Source: Pelodera strongyloides
Taxonomy: Eukaryota > Nematoda > Chromadorea > Rhabditida > Rhabditidae
DNA: 64,000 nucleotides
Reading direction: 5' to 3'
NCBI GenBank assembly: GCA_036852015.1
Contig: JAANDG010000077.1
Span: forward strand, 62,001 to 126,000
Shown here piece after piece: positions 35,186 through 46,500 of this stretch. The translations under genes were made by a program, and so were the position numbers. Numbering within the stretch: the stretch's first letter is position 1; each line of letters opens with the position of its first letter. The notes beneath the pieces were generated by a model. The model was not told the DNA's origin. It saw only the letters and a list, made by a program, of their open reading frames with translations, and did no database searches.

Positions 35186-37540
35186 CTAAACAATAAAATA
35201 TAAATTAAAATTAAACATATTTTTTTTTTCGAAAAATTAGGCATCGCTAACACATACCTATACAGATCCTTGATTTACAAACAATTTATATGAGGACACA
35301 GAGTCCACTAGCAATTTCAGAATGTTTCAAATGTCCTATTTGGCAGCAGAGAAAGTTTCGGATCAATGATAAATGTGCTCGGGAAACGAAGTTGTCTAAA
35401 AGCCCCGGTTCGAAATTTAGAACAGAATAGCCGCCCCGAATTTTCTACCCTCCTTCCTATGTGAGAAAAATAGGGCTACCATATAAATGAGCAGCATGTG
35501 CCCATACTGAGAGCGTGCTCAATAACCGCATAAAGTATTTGCATTTAGCAGGGCACAGAAGTTCATACTCAAAGAAAAAACTCACAGTTGTTCAGAGTAG
35601 TGAGTTGTTGCTCAAGAAGTGGAGAGGAGGGAGTGGTAGGGGGAGTGCCCACGCTCAATCTCTTCTTCTTTCGACTTATCGTACATGGACTGGAAAGCTA
35701 ATATATAAAAACCAGTCGGCTATGCCGTCTGAGGCGTCTTTCCATATTTATGAAACACATGTAACTTAAATGAAAATCTCCACGAACGAAGACACACATC
35801 GTTCTTTTACATGAGAATATTCTAATTTGAGCTGCGGCACTCTTTCTATCCAAAGCGAAACAATGTATTCGAATTCTACTTCCGTAACGTGAGTGCTAGC
35901 GCAACCTAAGTTACTCTTTTATATAATAAGAAGATGTTCAGATATGACGTTAAATATAAATAATACACAGTTGAGCAAGTTCAACAGTACAAATACAGTA
36001 ATGTGATGGAGTAACAGTATTATTGGAGTGTGCGTGGTCCCATACTTTTGTCAAACTCTAAATTAGCATAGAGAACGAAGTAAACAGGAACAGAAATACA
36101 AATGCAGAGCTCCAGCTCTACACAGCTCCCGTAACGAGGTCTACTTCACAAAACATGTTGCAATACATAATAAAAAAAACTCACACGTCGTTCGTGAAAA
36201 CGATGTCATTTGCAAGAGATTGTGCCGAGGTCTTACCTGAAATATAACAATTTCAGATCCAGATCAAAGATTTGTGTAAATGAGTTGTAAGCGGTGAATG
36301 ACGAAAGTAAGCACGCTGGTTCATAAATGCGCAAGTATGTGGTCAGACAAAAGCGTGCAGCTGAAGGGCTACCCAAGGTTTGAAGAAGTATGGGGCAGTG
36401 CTCTTGAAATTTGGATAAATGAATCCCCATGTATTACAAATAAATTGTTTTCCATTCCGCTCTTCAGATAAATTGCGGTGCATTCGTGCATTAGCTAGGA
36501 CACGTTGCACAAACCACTTGTCACTCGCAATATAACAGGAAACCAGAAACGTACAGAGGGTCGATCCACTAGTCGAAGACGTAGAGGACGAGAGGCAACT
36601 CGTGAGATTGGCCCTCTGTAGGGTAAATGGGGCAGAAGATCGAACGAACGACACAGGCAACTGGGAAGTGCGCGATGCCCTCTGCCCTACTTTGTACATC
36701 ACAGGACTGCAACAATCTTGTCTGCTGAAAACATACAGATTAAGCACACATCAGGAAATACCTTAAATAAAAACGGTAGCAATACGTTAAAACATGAAGC
36801 AGAAGCAGGGGTTCGAAGACTTTGTAGCAGTGTATGGATCGAAGGCCACTAGTAGCGAGCAATCTGCTAATCAGTTATATAGTGTTCAGACAAAATACGT
36901 ACAATAGTAGCGAACACAGCAAATTCGTGCGTTATTGTGTTGCTGGATTTTAAACAGCGCTTGACAAAAGCGGTTTGTATGATTCTTTCACTCGTCATTT
37001 AGTTTTGCTACTTGTCATCCTCTTCACTGATGTGCCTTTCTTCGATATAATGTTGAATAAAGTATTTTAATATACACATAAAAAATCAATTCAAAAAATG
37101 GGAAAATTTTGTTCACTAAACGCGCAGTTCAATTCACTACGGCTCCTATGGACAGCCACATGGGCGGAGTTAACGAAAGATCGGAAAAGCAACGCTATAT
37201 CAAAGAATTAGTACGTAATAATCGATGCTGAAGCTGTCCTTTTTGCGTCTAGTATTACCTTAGGGTCAATACGATAGCAGTTTCGCAACGCAAATACAAT
37301 CGCACTGTTTCTGCTAATTTAATGCTATCCTGATCTTTTTATTTTATGTGCGTTCACTTCGACAGTTCAAAATTTTTTCCAAAAGGTCAGCTGATTTTGA
37401 ACTTGGTGAACTTTTCTTTCTTTACTTTTCTTTGTATTTGTTCTGACATGTTTTTGGATGATACCGCTTGGCAACTATCGTATCGTACGTGTCTTATATA
37501 CCTCTTGAACAACGTGTTGTTCCTGCCCATTTCGGTTAAC
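35186..37540. other. Probable upstream part of the minus-strand gene and atg-9 promoter region
   Basis: A minus-strand open stretch ends in a good gtaag donor at about 36237 (exon-like up to 36340, residues such as LTTYLRIYEPACLL), but its phase does not join the 35185 exon. It may be non-coding or belong to another transcript. Confidence 0.3.
35707..35935 (-). repeat. Dispersed repeat family L
   Basis: On the minus strand it starts tattatataaaagagtaac and ends gcctcagacggcatagccga. It matches 52938-53165 at both ends (also gtttcataaatatggaaaga). Confidence 0.6.
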
Positions 37541-37544
37541 GTTC

Positions 37545-37560
37545 TATTTTTCAGTTTATT
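37545..37560 (+). promoter_or_regulatory. Probable spliced-leader acceptor of atg-9
   Basis: ctatttttcag is followed by tttatt and the ATG at 37561, an ideal nematode 3' splice site six bases from the start codon. Confidence 0.6.
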
Positions 37561-40500
37561 ATGTTCGGCTCGCGAAGTAAAAGTAGAAGGTCCTACCAGG
37601 TTGGTTGTGTAAAACATTAGACGCCTATTGTAATGGATTCATCTGGGAGTTCCGTGTCTAGTTGTTTGATCGGAGATGGCTTATTTGCCGGGAACTTCTC
37701 CAAGAACTAAATTAACCTAACCGTATTTAGGTAATTGACGACGATTATGACGACAGGGATACACGTTCGTTACTGCCCAACCAAGACTCTCTTCTGCCTG
37801 TAACACATTCGAGGTTACGATACATGGGCAACGATGAACCAGAACCACCGTGAGTAGTAGTTTCCGCCCACTTGCATTAACGTCTTGTTCTAAACCCTAA
37901 AATATGTCGTTAGCTGTTGGGCGCACCGTCGTATCTATGGCAAAAACGTAGCCTTAGTCTACTTGAGAAAAAAAACAGGGTTAAGTAGTTCTGGTAGAGG
38001 CAGCGAGTCCAAACAGAAACAACGCAGAGATCAGAGATGATTATATTTCAATCTGGACAGGGTATAATTTCCATGCGTATTTCGGAGATGGTCGCTTAGT
38101 TGAGAGTCGAACAGTAAAATACCACTGATACGTTTCACCCAAATCTATATATTTGCATTTGCCTCCGGAGATGGTCAAAGCCAATCCGGAGATGGTTGAT
38201 GCGTAATTTTACGCATAGATTTATAGCCTGAATCTGGAACGCTCGAATCTTATTGTAACGAATGTGTGAATTATTTTTAGAAGGCGATCTGCTACAGATC
38301 CCGAGGTTGGATATCAGGGCTTATCATCGTCAATGAACCACTCTGATTGGCAAACGAGTTCCATGCCCGGACCTTCGGGATTGACATTGGCCGCTCCGCC
38401 AACTATGGCAAGTAGTAGTAATCAAGAACATCGGTGGGAACACGTCGAAAACCTCGACCAGGTTAGATTTATGGTCTTTTAAAGTATTTCAAAAGTGCTT
38501 GATAAGCAAGTACATCCTCACGCCAGCGCCAGCGCCAGATATAAATACTGCACTGGAGGTGCTCATTTTTTAGCTTATTGACAGTGACCACTATGTACTA
38601 ATGATTTCCGTCTCACTCAAATAGATAAATGTGTGGTACTTCTTTATTGGGATTAATGGGATGATGGGATTTGGTTCACTACCACTACTTCACTTTCACA
38701 TTTTCTTTCAGTTTTTCACTCGCGTTTATGAGTATCACCAAGGTGGCGGGTTTGTCTGCATTGCAACAAAGCACGTATTCTCACTGTTTCAATTCATTTT
38801 TATAGGTAAGCTTATTCATTTTCCCTAATTCTCATTTTTTAGTGAGGTGTTCCTGTTTTATCATAGAGAGTTCTTAATTTGAATTTTGAATACTTTCTCG
38901 ATTCGATGATTGTACGAACTGCGCGTGTATAATAGTTTTATGAATTTCTGTTCTAGTCATAGCATAAAACACCCCGCCAAATGCGGACGATCACCTCCCG
39001 ATCCCTAAGGCATTATATGCAAATTTGTCAAAATCACCTCCCGATTCCTAAGGCATTATATGCAAATTAGTCAAAGTCACCTCCCCAAAATATTGAGATG
39101 CGGACGTAATTTATTCCCTGGGTTTTAGTTGTCTTCTCCACGTTTTTTCTACAATGTATAGACTACGATGTATTATTTCGAAATAAAAGCGTGGACGCCT
39201 CAGGGATCGAAATTAAACCGGGAGAGAAACGACATTTTGGGGTAAGTTTTTTTTATTATATTTTCTTTAATACTTCATCAGATCCGTTGTTTCTATTTTG
39301 TAGTTGGGTTGGTACACTCTACTCGTACAGATGGGTTTCCCCGCCATTTGGATCATATTTTTGGTTACACATCGAATCACCATTAGATCGTGATTTTTTT
39401 CACCATTTTTAGTGGTAGTGGTAGTGTAGTGTATCTGTATGTCCAGAAAACTCGTTCATATTTATTTAGTATAAAGTCTGTATAAAATAAAACAAGTATT
39501 TTCAGCAAGCAGTCGTTCCCAACTGTGCCAGCCATCTGAATCCGGTGATAGTATTCTCAATATTGGTTGCCGTTGCATTTTGGATTACACGGGTCTGCAA
39601 GACTGCCTATCTCATGCTTCAGTATAAGGAAATTCAGGTATTCACATTATTCACACGGATCTTCTTTTGTCTAGCACATTACCATAGTATAATAAACTAA
39701 GTCTGTGTGGGAATTAGTAAAAAAGTAAATAAGGGGGGCCTGGTGGTCCAGTGACAGCGCGTTCGTCTAACGCAATCGACCCGAGTTCGATTCCGGCCCG
39801 TGACACCTTTGAAACCACCACCAGGCGAGGGAATCATGGGCGATCCCTCCTGGCCCTAGCCCGAAGACGTCGAGCAATTTGTCATCTGGAACCGAGCAAT
39901 TTGTCATCTGGAACTCGTCGCCTACTGCTCAGGACCTCTGCGGAACATGTCATAAGCAAACATTGAATCTGTATTTTCACCCTTGAATAAAGGTGCACGC
40001 TCTTGAAGCGTAAAAACAAATTTTTAAATACAAATAAAGAGCTGCTAATAATCGTTATTTACGTGCCCTATTTGATAGATTACAATAGTTTATAGATCAT
40101 AAGCCTGTTTGTTGCAGGAGTTCTATAAGGATGCGCTGCACATTGAAGATTCGCAGTTGGCGAATTTAACGTGGCATTCTGTTGTGAAGCGGGTTTGTGA
40201 GGTAAGAATTTGTATATCTTTTTATTTTTTGGTTTTCCTGTGAGGTGAATAGTTATTTCTAGGTCACGGTGCTACATTGCTTATTTTGTTTCATTGCTCG
40301 TCACTTGATGATGTTTTTTTATTTAATAATGTGTTCTTTGTTCTTTCCGTTTCTCTGCCGCGGGGAATAGCATGACACGTGATCAATTGGTGTTGTGTAT
40401 TAAAGCGAAATACCGGCCGATTTTTGAAACTTTACGTGGACAGCAAAATTCTTACGTATCTATGCTAGTTACTCGAATTTACCTCGATGTTTTATTCTAA

Positions 40501-43500
40501 TTTATGTTCATTTGCATAGGCTGCATACAAATGTTGTGATGGTTTACTCGATATGTTTCAAAAACCGGCCGGCATTTCGCTTTAATATATCAACACCATA
40601 TTTTATTTTTTTAAATTCTCATCTATGGACTAGTTTTCATGTAAGAAGTAAGTTGTTGTTGTTGTAAGTATCATATCATTCTTATTCATTTACCATTTTG
40701 CATATTTTGAGGTGCAACCTCGGATCCACTTGATAGTGAACCACGACCACATTTCTCCCGTGGATGTGTACCATCGAATTCTCCGATTCAAGAATTATTT
40801 CACTGCCATGGTTAACCGAGTGTGTCCTACTTTTTTGTTTTACTTTTATATATTGTATATTGAATACTTTATTCTGATCTGAAAAGAACAAAAGTTTGTC
40901 GTTTTGAAGTCGCATGGAAACTATTTACATCGCCTACGCAGCAACATTTAGTTTGCATTATAAGGTGTTTCCAAAGTGTGAAAGTGATAGAGTATTTATG
41001 TTACACTTTCGCGCGAATTCGCCGCGAAAGTACCATCCAAGTTGACTTTTCCATTTTCGCGCAGTTTTACATTAGGTGTATGCAAAACGCCGCAGGTGTA
41101 TGTAAATTTCTTACTGTATGTAAAATTCGAGTAGTTTCCCACTATAGAAACTGCAATAACATGGATGATACTTTCGCATGCGAAAGTGCGCGAAAACTTA
41201 ACATAAATACTCTATTAAAGTGATTTTATCGTGAGGACAACTCCGTTAATTCCTCTCGTTGTGGCGGGAGTTTTTCAAGGAATTGCTTTGTTTCTTTATT
41301 ATGAAAAACTAAAAAATATGGACCTTTTTCAAACAACCACGCTTATTTTACTCCTTTATTTTGCAGAGAGTCCTCCCGCCTGTTTTGACGTTTCCTTTCA
41401 TTGGAGAAATTCACTATCTGCCGAATGGATTAAAAAGTGAGTTTTTTTTTCTTCTTTTTTAAACTTTGCGGTACAGTAGTGGAGTGTAACAGCAACTGTT
41501 TCTTTTTCCTCCCTTAGCTAATTTAAAATGTATGTATAGATTAATGCATGTATAAATTAATGAATCAATGTTAACACGATTATGTGCTGATTTTTCTGTA
41601 TATTAGTGCTGTAACATTGTTGTGTATAGTTTAATAATGTATGTAGCTGTTTTTGTATTTGTTTTGTAATTAAATGTATTATATGGAATTATGGAATATA
41701 ATTATCTACATATGTGTGAGTTGTAATGGTGACTGTTTGTGTAATTTAGAAAATCTGGAATGGTTGCTCTTCCGCGGCTACTTTTCCCCATGGAAAGGCC
41801 CATATATGCTAAAGGACGAAATTATGAATGATGTCAATTTGGAGCAAATTACTATTGAGATGGAGAAAACGGTGAGCCATTTTGTGAACTTTAACTTTTA
41901 ATAATTGTTTTTTTTCTAAACTTCCCAATTACCGATCAGAAGCAATATTCACCACTCGGATTCCCTCATGGAAATATTCCCTGGGGACAGAAAATATCAT
42001 TCTAATGTGAGATACGCAGAGAGAAAGACGAGGAATTCCCCCTATTCCCCATGCCCCAGCCCCATGGGAATTGAGTGGTGAATATGGCCTCTGTTTTCAT
42101 CGCCATTTTATGGGTATTTTTGATTGAAGATCTCACCGATTACCATCAAGACGTAAATAGCGTGCGTAGGCCTAGATGCAGATGGTCTGTTACTGTTTAG
42201 TTATGGTAGCTGGTAGCCACTGTCTATGAAGTATTCTGGGTCAGAGCCAATTCGCTCTCTTCCGATGATGGAATCTAATATGTCTTTTTTTTCAGGTTAC
42301 CTACTTGGGCATTTGCAATCTAGTCCTCTTCCCGCTCATTTTCCTGTACCAAATGTTGTATTCATTCTTCACCTTGGCTGATATGATCAAGAGAGAACCG
42401 GGATCGATTGGAATGAGAAGATATTCAAATTATGGAAGGTATGGGTTGTTTTCACCTGCCCGTAATTTTATTGTGTATATGGCCCAGAATTGTATTGTGT
42501 CTAAAATCTGTGTTAAAAGTATTTGTGATAAAATGATATTATACAGTGATATTATACATTATGCCTAATAAATAATAGAGTGAACGCGCGTATTTAATAA
42601 AATAAAACCTTTGTTTAGGTACCGATTGCGCCACTTCAACGAGCTGGAACATGAGTTATGTGCTCGACTCAATCGCTCACACAGGAGTGCGACCGCTTAT
42701 TTGGAACAGTTCTTCTCGCCTTTAGGTGGGATTGTAATGTCTTTATTCTTTTTAGTTTGTACTTTCTTCGGTAGTTCCTTTTCCCTTGGTTAATAGTTTT
42801 TTTTCGGTTTCTTTTGTTTTGAATGACAGTGTCTTGAATGACAGTGTCTTGAATCTTTTGTTAAGCTTGTATTGTATATGTATATACATTTTTCATGATT
42901 TTTTGCACGCTCAATGTGAAGTGATAATAACGTTATTTCAAGAGTGTGTCGAGCTTGTAATCCCAACGATAACACCATATTTTATTTCATTTATCATCAA
43001 ATGGTCCTGTTGTCTGAAGTATATGGTAAAACATGTATAGTCTTGTTCTGTTTGGGCTCATCACAAGCTCATGTTATATGCTCGTACTAAACTACTATTT
43101 AGGCGAAATCGTTGCGAGAAATGTGGCGTTTGTGGCTGGGGCACTATTCGGAGTGTTGGGTGTACTGAGTGCTTGGGACGAGGATGTTATTCAGGTATAT
43201 TTTTTTTATTAATAATATATATAAGTAAGTGTTTTCCGCATTTCGCTTTGACAGCGCCTAAGTTCGCATGTTTCATTCTGTGTGGTTGTGGTTGCGATAC
43301 AGTATTTTGAACTGTGTGGCTTGATCACTGAGATACTGAGGTCTTTAGCAAATTAGTACTTGATCAAATTTCGTTTACACTCTCTTTACTAAGACTTAAC
43401 AAGTATCAAGTAGTTGTAGTATCATTAGTATCAAGTTGTAGTTATGTTGTAGTAGTTAACTGAGTGTTTTCCAATTTTTTTATGCGGCACCGCGTTGTAT

Positions 43501-46500
43501 AACTAAACTTTGAAGTCGTTCTCCTTATTTTAAATTTATTATTTAATTGAGAAAGAAAGTGAAAGTGCTGGAGTTTTCCGGAGTGATTCTATGGTGTTTG
43601 CAAGAAGACTGTGGAGGGAGATACTTAATTAAAAAAAACTAGTTTTTAGCACTTGAAACTGTAACAGAATTTTCTCGTCCTTTGGCTTTAACAACTCAAC
43701 TCGTATATATTTCTGTTGTAGATCGAGCACGTGCTCACTGTGATGACAGTGTGTGGAGTGATTGTGGTCGTTTGTCGAGGACTAATTTCTGATGAGAACT
43801 TGGTTTTTCAGCCAGAGGTTCGGTTCAGTTTAGTATTTTATTTTATTAGACTTTTAGCACTCTGTTAGTTAGGTGTTTGTTTATCTGTTTCGAATTCAAA
43901 GTCGGCATCGGAATATTTTATCGTTACTTGAAACTGCTTGCGAAGTTTATGCAAGAGTTGAAACATGAGGATTTTTTTATCAATTATTTTGTAAGCAAAA
44001 TAGTACAGAATTTCAAGCGAAAGAAGCTGCTGAAACTTTTTGAGTTGTTTTGTCATATTCGATGTGTACTAGCGCAAGGGAGAATTGATTTCTGTACGTA
44101 TAAGTTAATCACGGTTTCCAGTTTATTTCCTCCTTTATAAGCACCAAGCGCAATTTGTGATTACCGAGATTGGTTCTCAGTTCTGTGTATATTTAGGTGC
44201 TCTTGACGAATGTGGCTTCCGAAGTACACTACCTACCTCCAGCATGGAAAGGACAGGCGCATACTGACCAGGTATGATTGTACAGATCAGGGAATAAATT
44301 AAGCCCGGCTGAAAATTTTGGGGAGGTGATTTAGACTAATTTGCATATAATGCATTAGGGATCGGGAGGTGATTTAGACTAATTTGCATACAATGCATTA
44401 CGGATCGGGAGGTGATAATCCGCTTTTGGATGGGTGTTTTATGCTATGGTACAGATGTTTTTTCTTTGTTAGTATAAGTTAAGGCAATTAAACTGATTGC
44501 GTTCTGTCATTGCCATATTGCGTTTCGATTTTCCCATGGAGCTGAATCTGAAATTTTTTTACTTGCCGTTTATTTGTGTGTACGATGCTAGCGAGCGGAG
44601 CGAGATAGGTTTGAATGTTTGTTTCGCTATTGCATTTAACGTCAAATATTATTGCAGAATGTTCTTTTTTCAGGTGCGAAGTGAATTCGAACAACTCTTC
44701 CAGCTGAAAAGCTTTCATCTTTTGATTGAACTTTCGAGCCCGATCATCACTCCGTTTATTTTGTTGTTTTGGTGGGTTATTGATATTATTACTAACGTTA
44801 TTATTTTATTAAAGCGAAATACCGGCCGGTTTTTGAAACACATCGAGTAGGCCAGCATTCGTATGCAGTTTATGCAAATAAATATAAGTTAGAATAAAAA
44901 AAACCGAGCTAAACTCGAGTAAATTAGCATAAATACGTGCGAACTCAGTTTTCCACGGTGCGTTTCAAAAACTGGCCGGTATTTCGCTTTAGTGTCAGTA
45001 TTATTTTGATTTTGAACACGCTCGTTTGAAATTACGATAATGTAGTGTTGTTAGGAGTTTATTTATGCGTTTATGTGGAAATTTTTTTTTGATGTTTTGT
45101 CGTTTCGCCTTTGCCTCAAGGGGGGCGTGACATTCATTCTGGATTTTGTGTAGTTGAATGCGCCAATTCCAATTCCAGGATAACATAATATCTATTGTTG
45201 ATAGTAGGTTCACTTAACACGGTGTGTCCCACATGTAGGTCTATCGATAGATTTAATACCATCCACTGTGGTATACACATTGTGTAATGTCTTTGTGTTG
45301 AGTGTTGATATTATTATTATTATTATTAGTTGTTTACTTATCTATTGCCCATTTTCGTATTCAGGGTGCGTCCGGCGTGTAGCCAGTTGGTCAGATTCTT
45401 GCACGACTACTCGGAAGGCGTCCCCGGCCTTGGTCACGTATGCACATTCGCAATGATGGATGTTGCGAGGCACGGTGATCCGACTTGGAACAATCCGGAG
45501 GCTAGGGGTTCGTTATTTCTTCGCTTTTTTTGAGTGTGGTGTTGTACTCTAAAAATTCGGAGCAGAAATCGTACATGTTGCACTGTCTGATGTTTGTGGC
45601 ACATTTATTTATTAAATAACAATAACACCACAGGGTGTGCATCACAATGAAATGATGAAAAGAAAGTAGTATATAAATATAACTCGTCGTGTTGTCCTTC
45701 ATTAGCAAACGTGTAATTTGATAATAAAACAATGAAAATCAAGTGGAACAATTTAATATATTATGTCTACACATGTTTTGGGCGTGAGACTCTTCGAATG
45801 GTTGCAATAGTTAGTTGTGAATTACATTATTTGTGGGATTTCCAGAAGGTGCTCAGCCCCAACCCCAGAATGCCGACCCGGCGTTGGATGGCAAAACTGA
45901 ATTGTCCGTTTTGCACTTTGCCGCGACAAATCCCGAGTGGGAACCACCAGCCTCCAGTCAGGCCTTCATTCAGAGATTCAAGGATAAGGTAGGCAGATTG
46001 TAATTATTTTAAATACAATTTATACTTAAATCAGATGATGTTTATTAAAATAACACAACGTGTTTAATTTTTGAAACGCAGGTTTTTTTAGTTATAGTGA
46101 CTAATTAACTACTCGCGGTATGTTTGTTATCAAAATTGTGCATTTTTAGATGAACACAGAGGCGGCGGCTCTTCAGAACGGTACCGGCGGAAATATGCTG
46201 TTGGAATCGGTACATTCGATGCTACTTCCACTTAACAAGCTGGGCACACCGGGAGTGACTGCTGGTACTATGCAGTCGGGAGAGGGTTTGTTCTTACTTT
46301 TATGTTTGTTGATGCGTGTGATGCTAGGCTTACCAGTGTGTTGTGTAACCGTATGTATCTCGTAATCACTCCGCATGATTAGTTGATTATACCTCTCTAT
46401 CGCCTATTTTACTTTAGTTACGAAATAACCTGAAATTTACTGTGATGTGTGTTTTTTGGTTCCGTTTAAGTTTTTAGACTTGATTTGACTTTACTGACTG

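Noticed and set aside
36343..36747. 134-codon minus-strand frame
   Set aside because: Ser/Thr-rich run without domain, and no splice phase connects it to the downstream minus-strand exons.
37634..37708. ATG at 37634 as atg-9 start
   Set aside because: Its frame stops at 37709. The ATG at 37561 after a tttttcag acceptor splices in frame to the conserved N-terminal exon.
39733..39810. Functional tRNA gene
   Set aside because: A and B boxes are present but the acceptor arm does not pair, and the sequence continues into a repeated SINE body.
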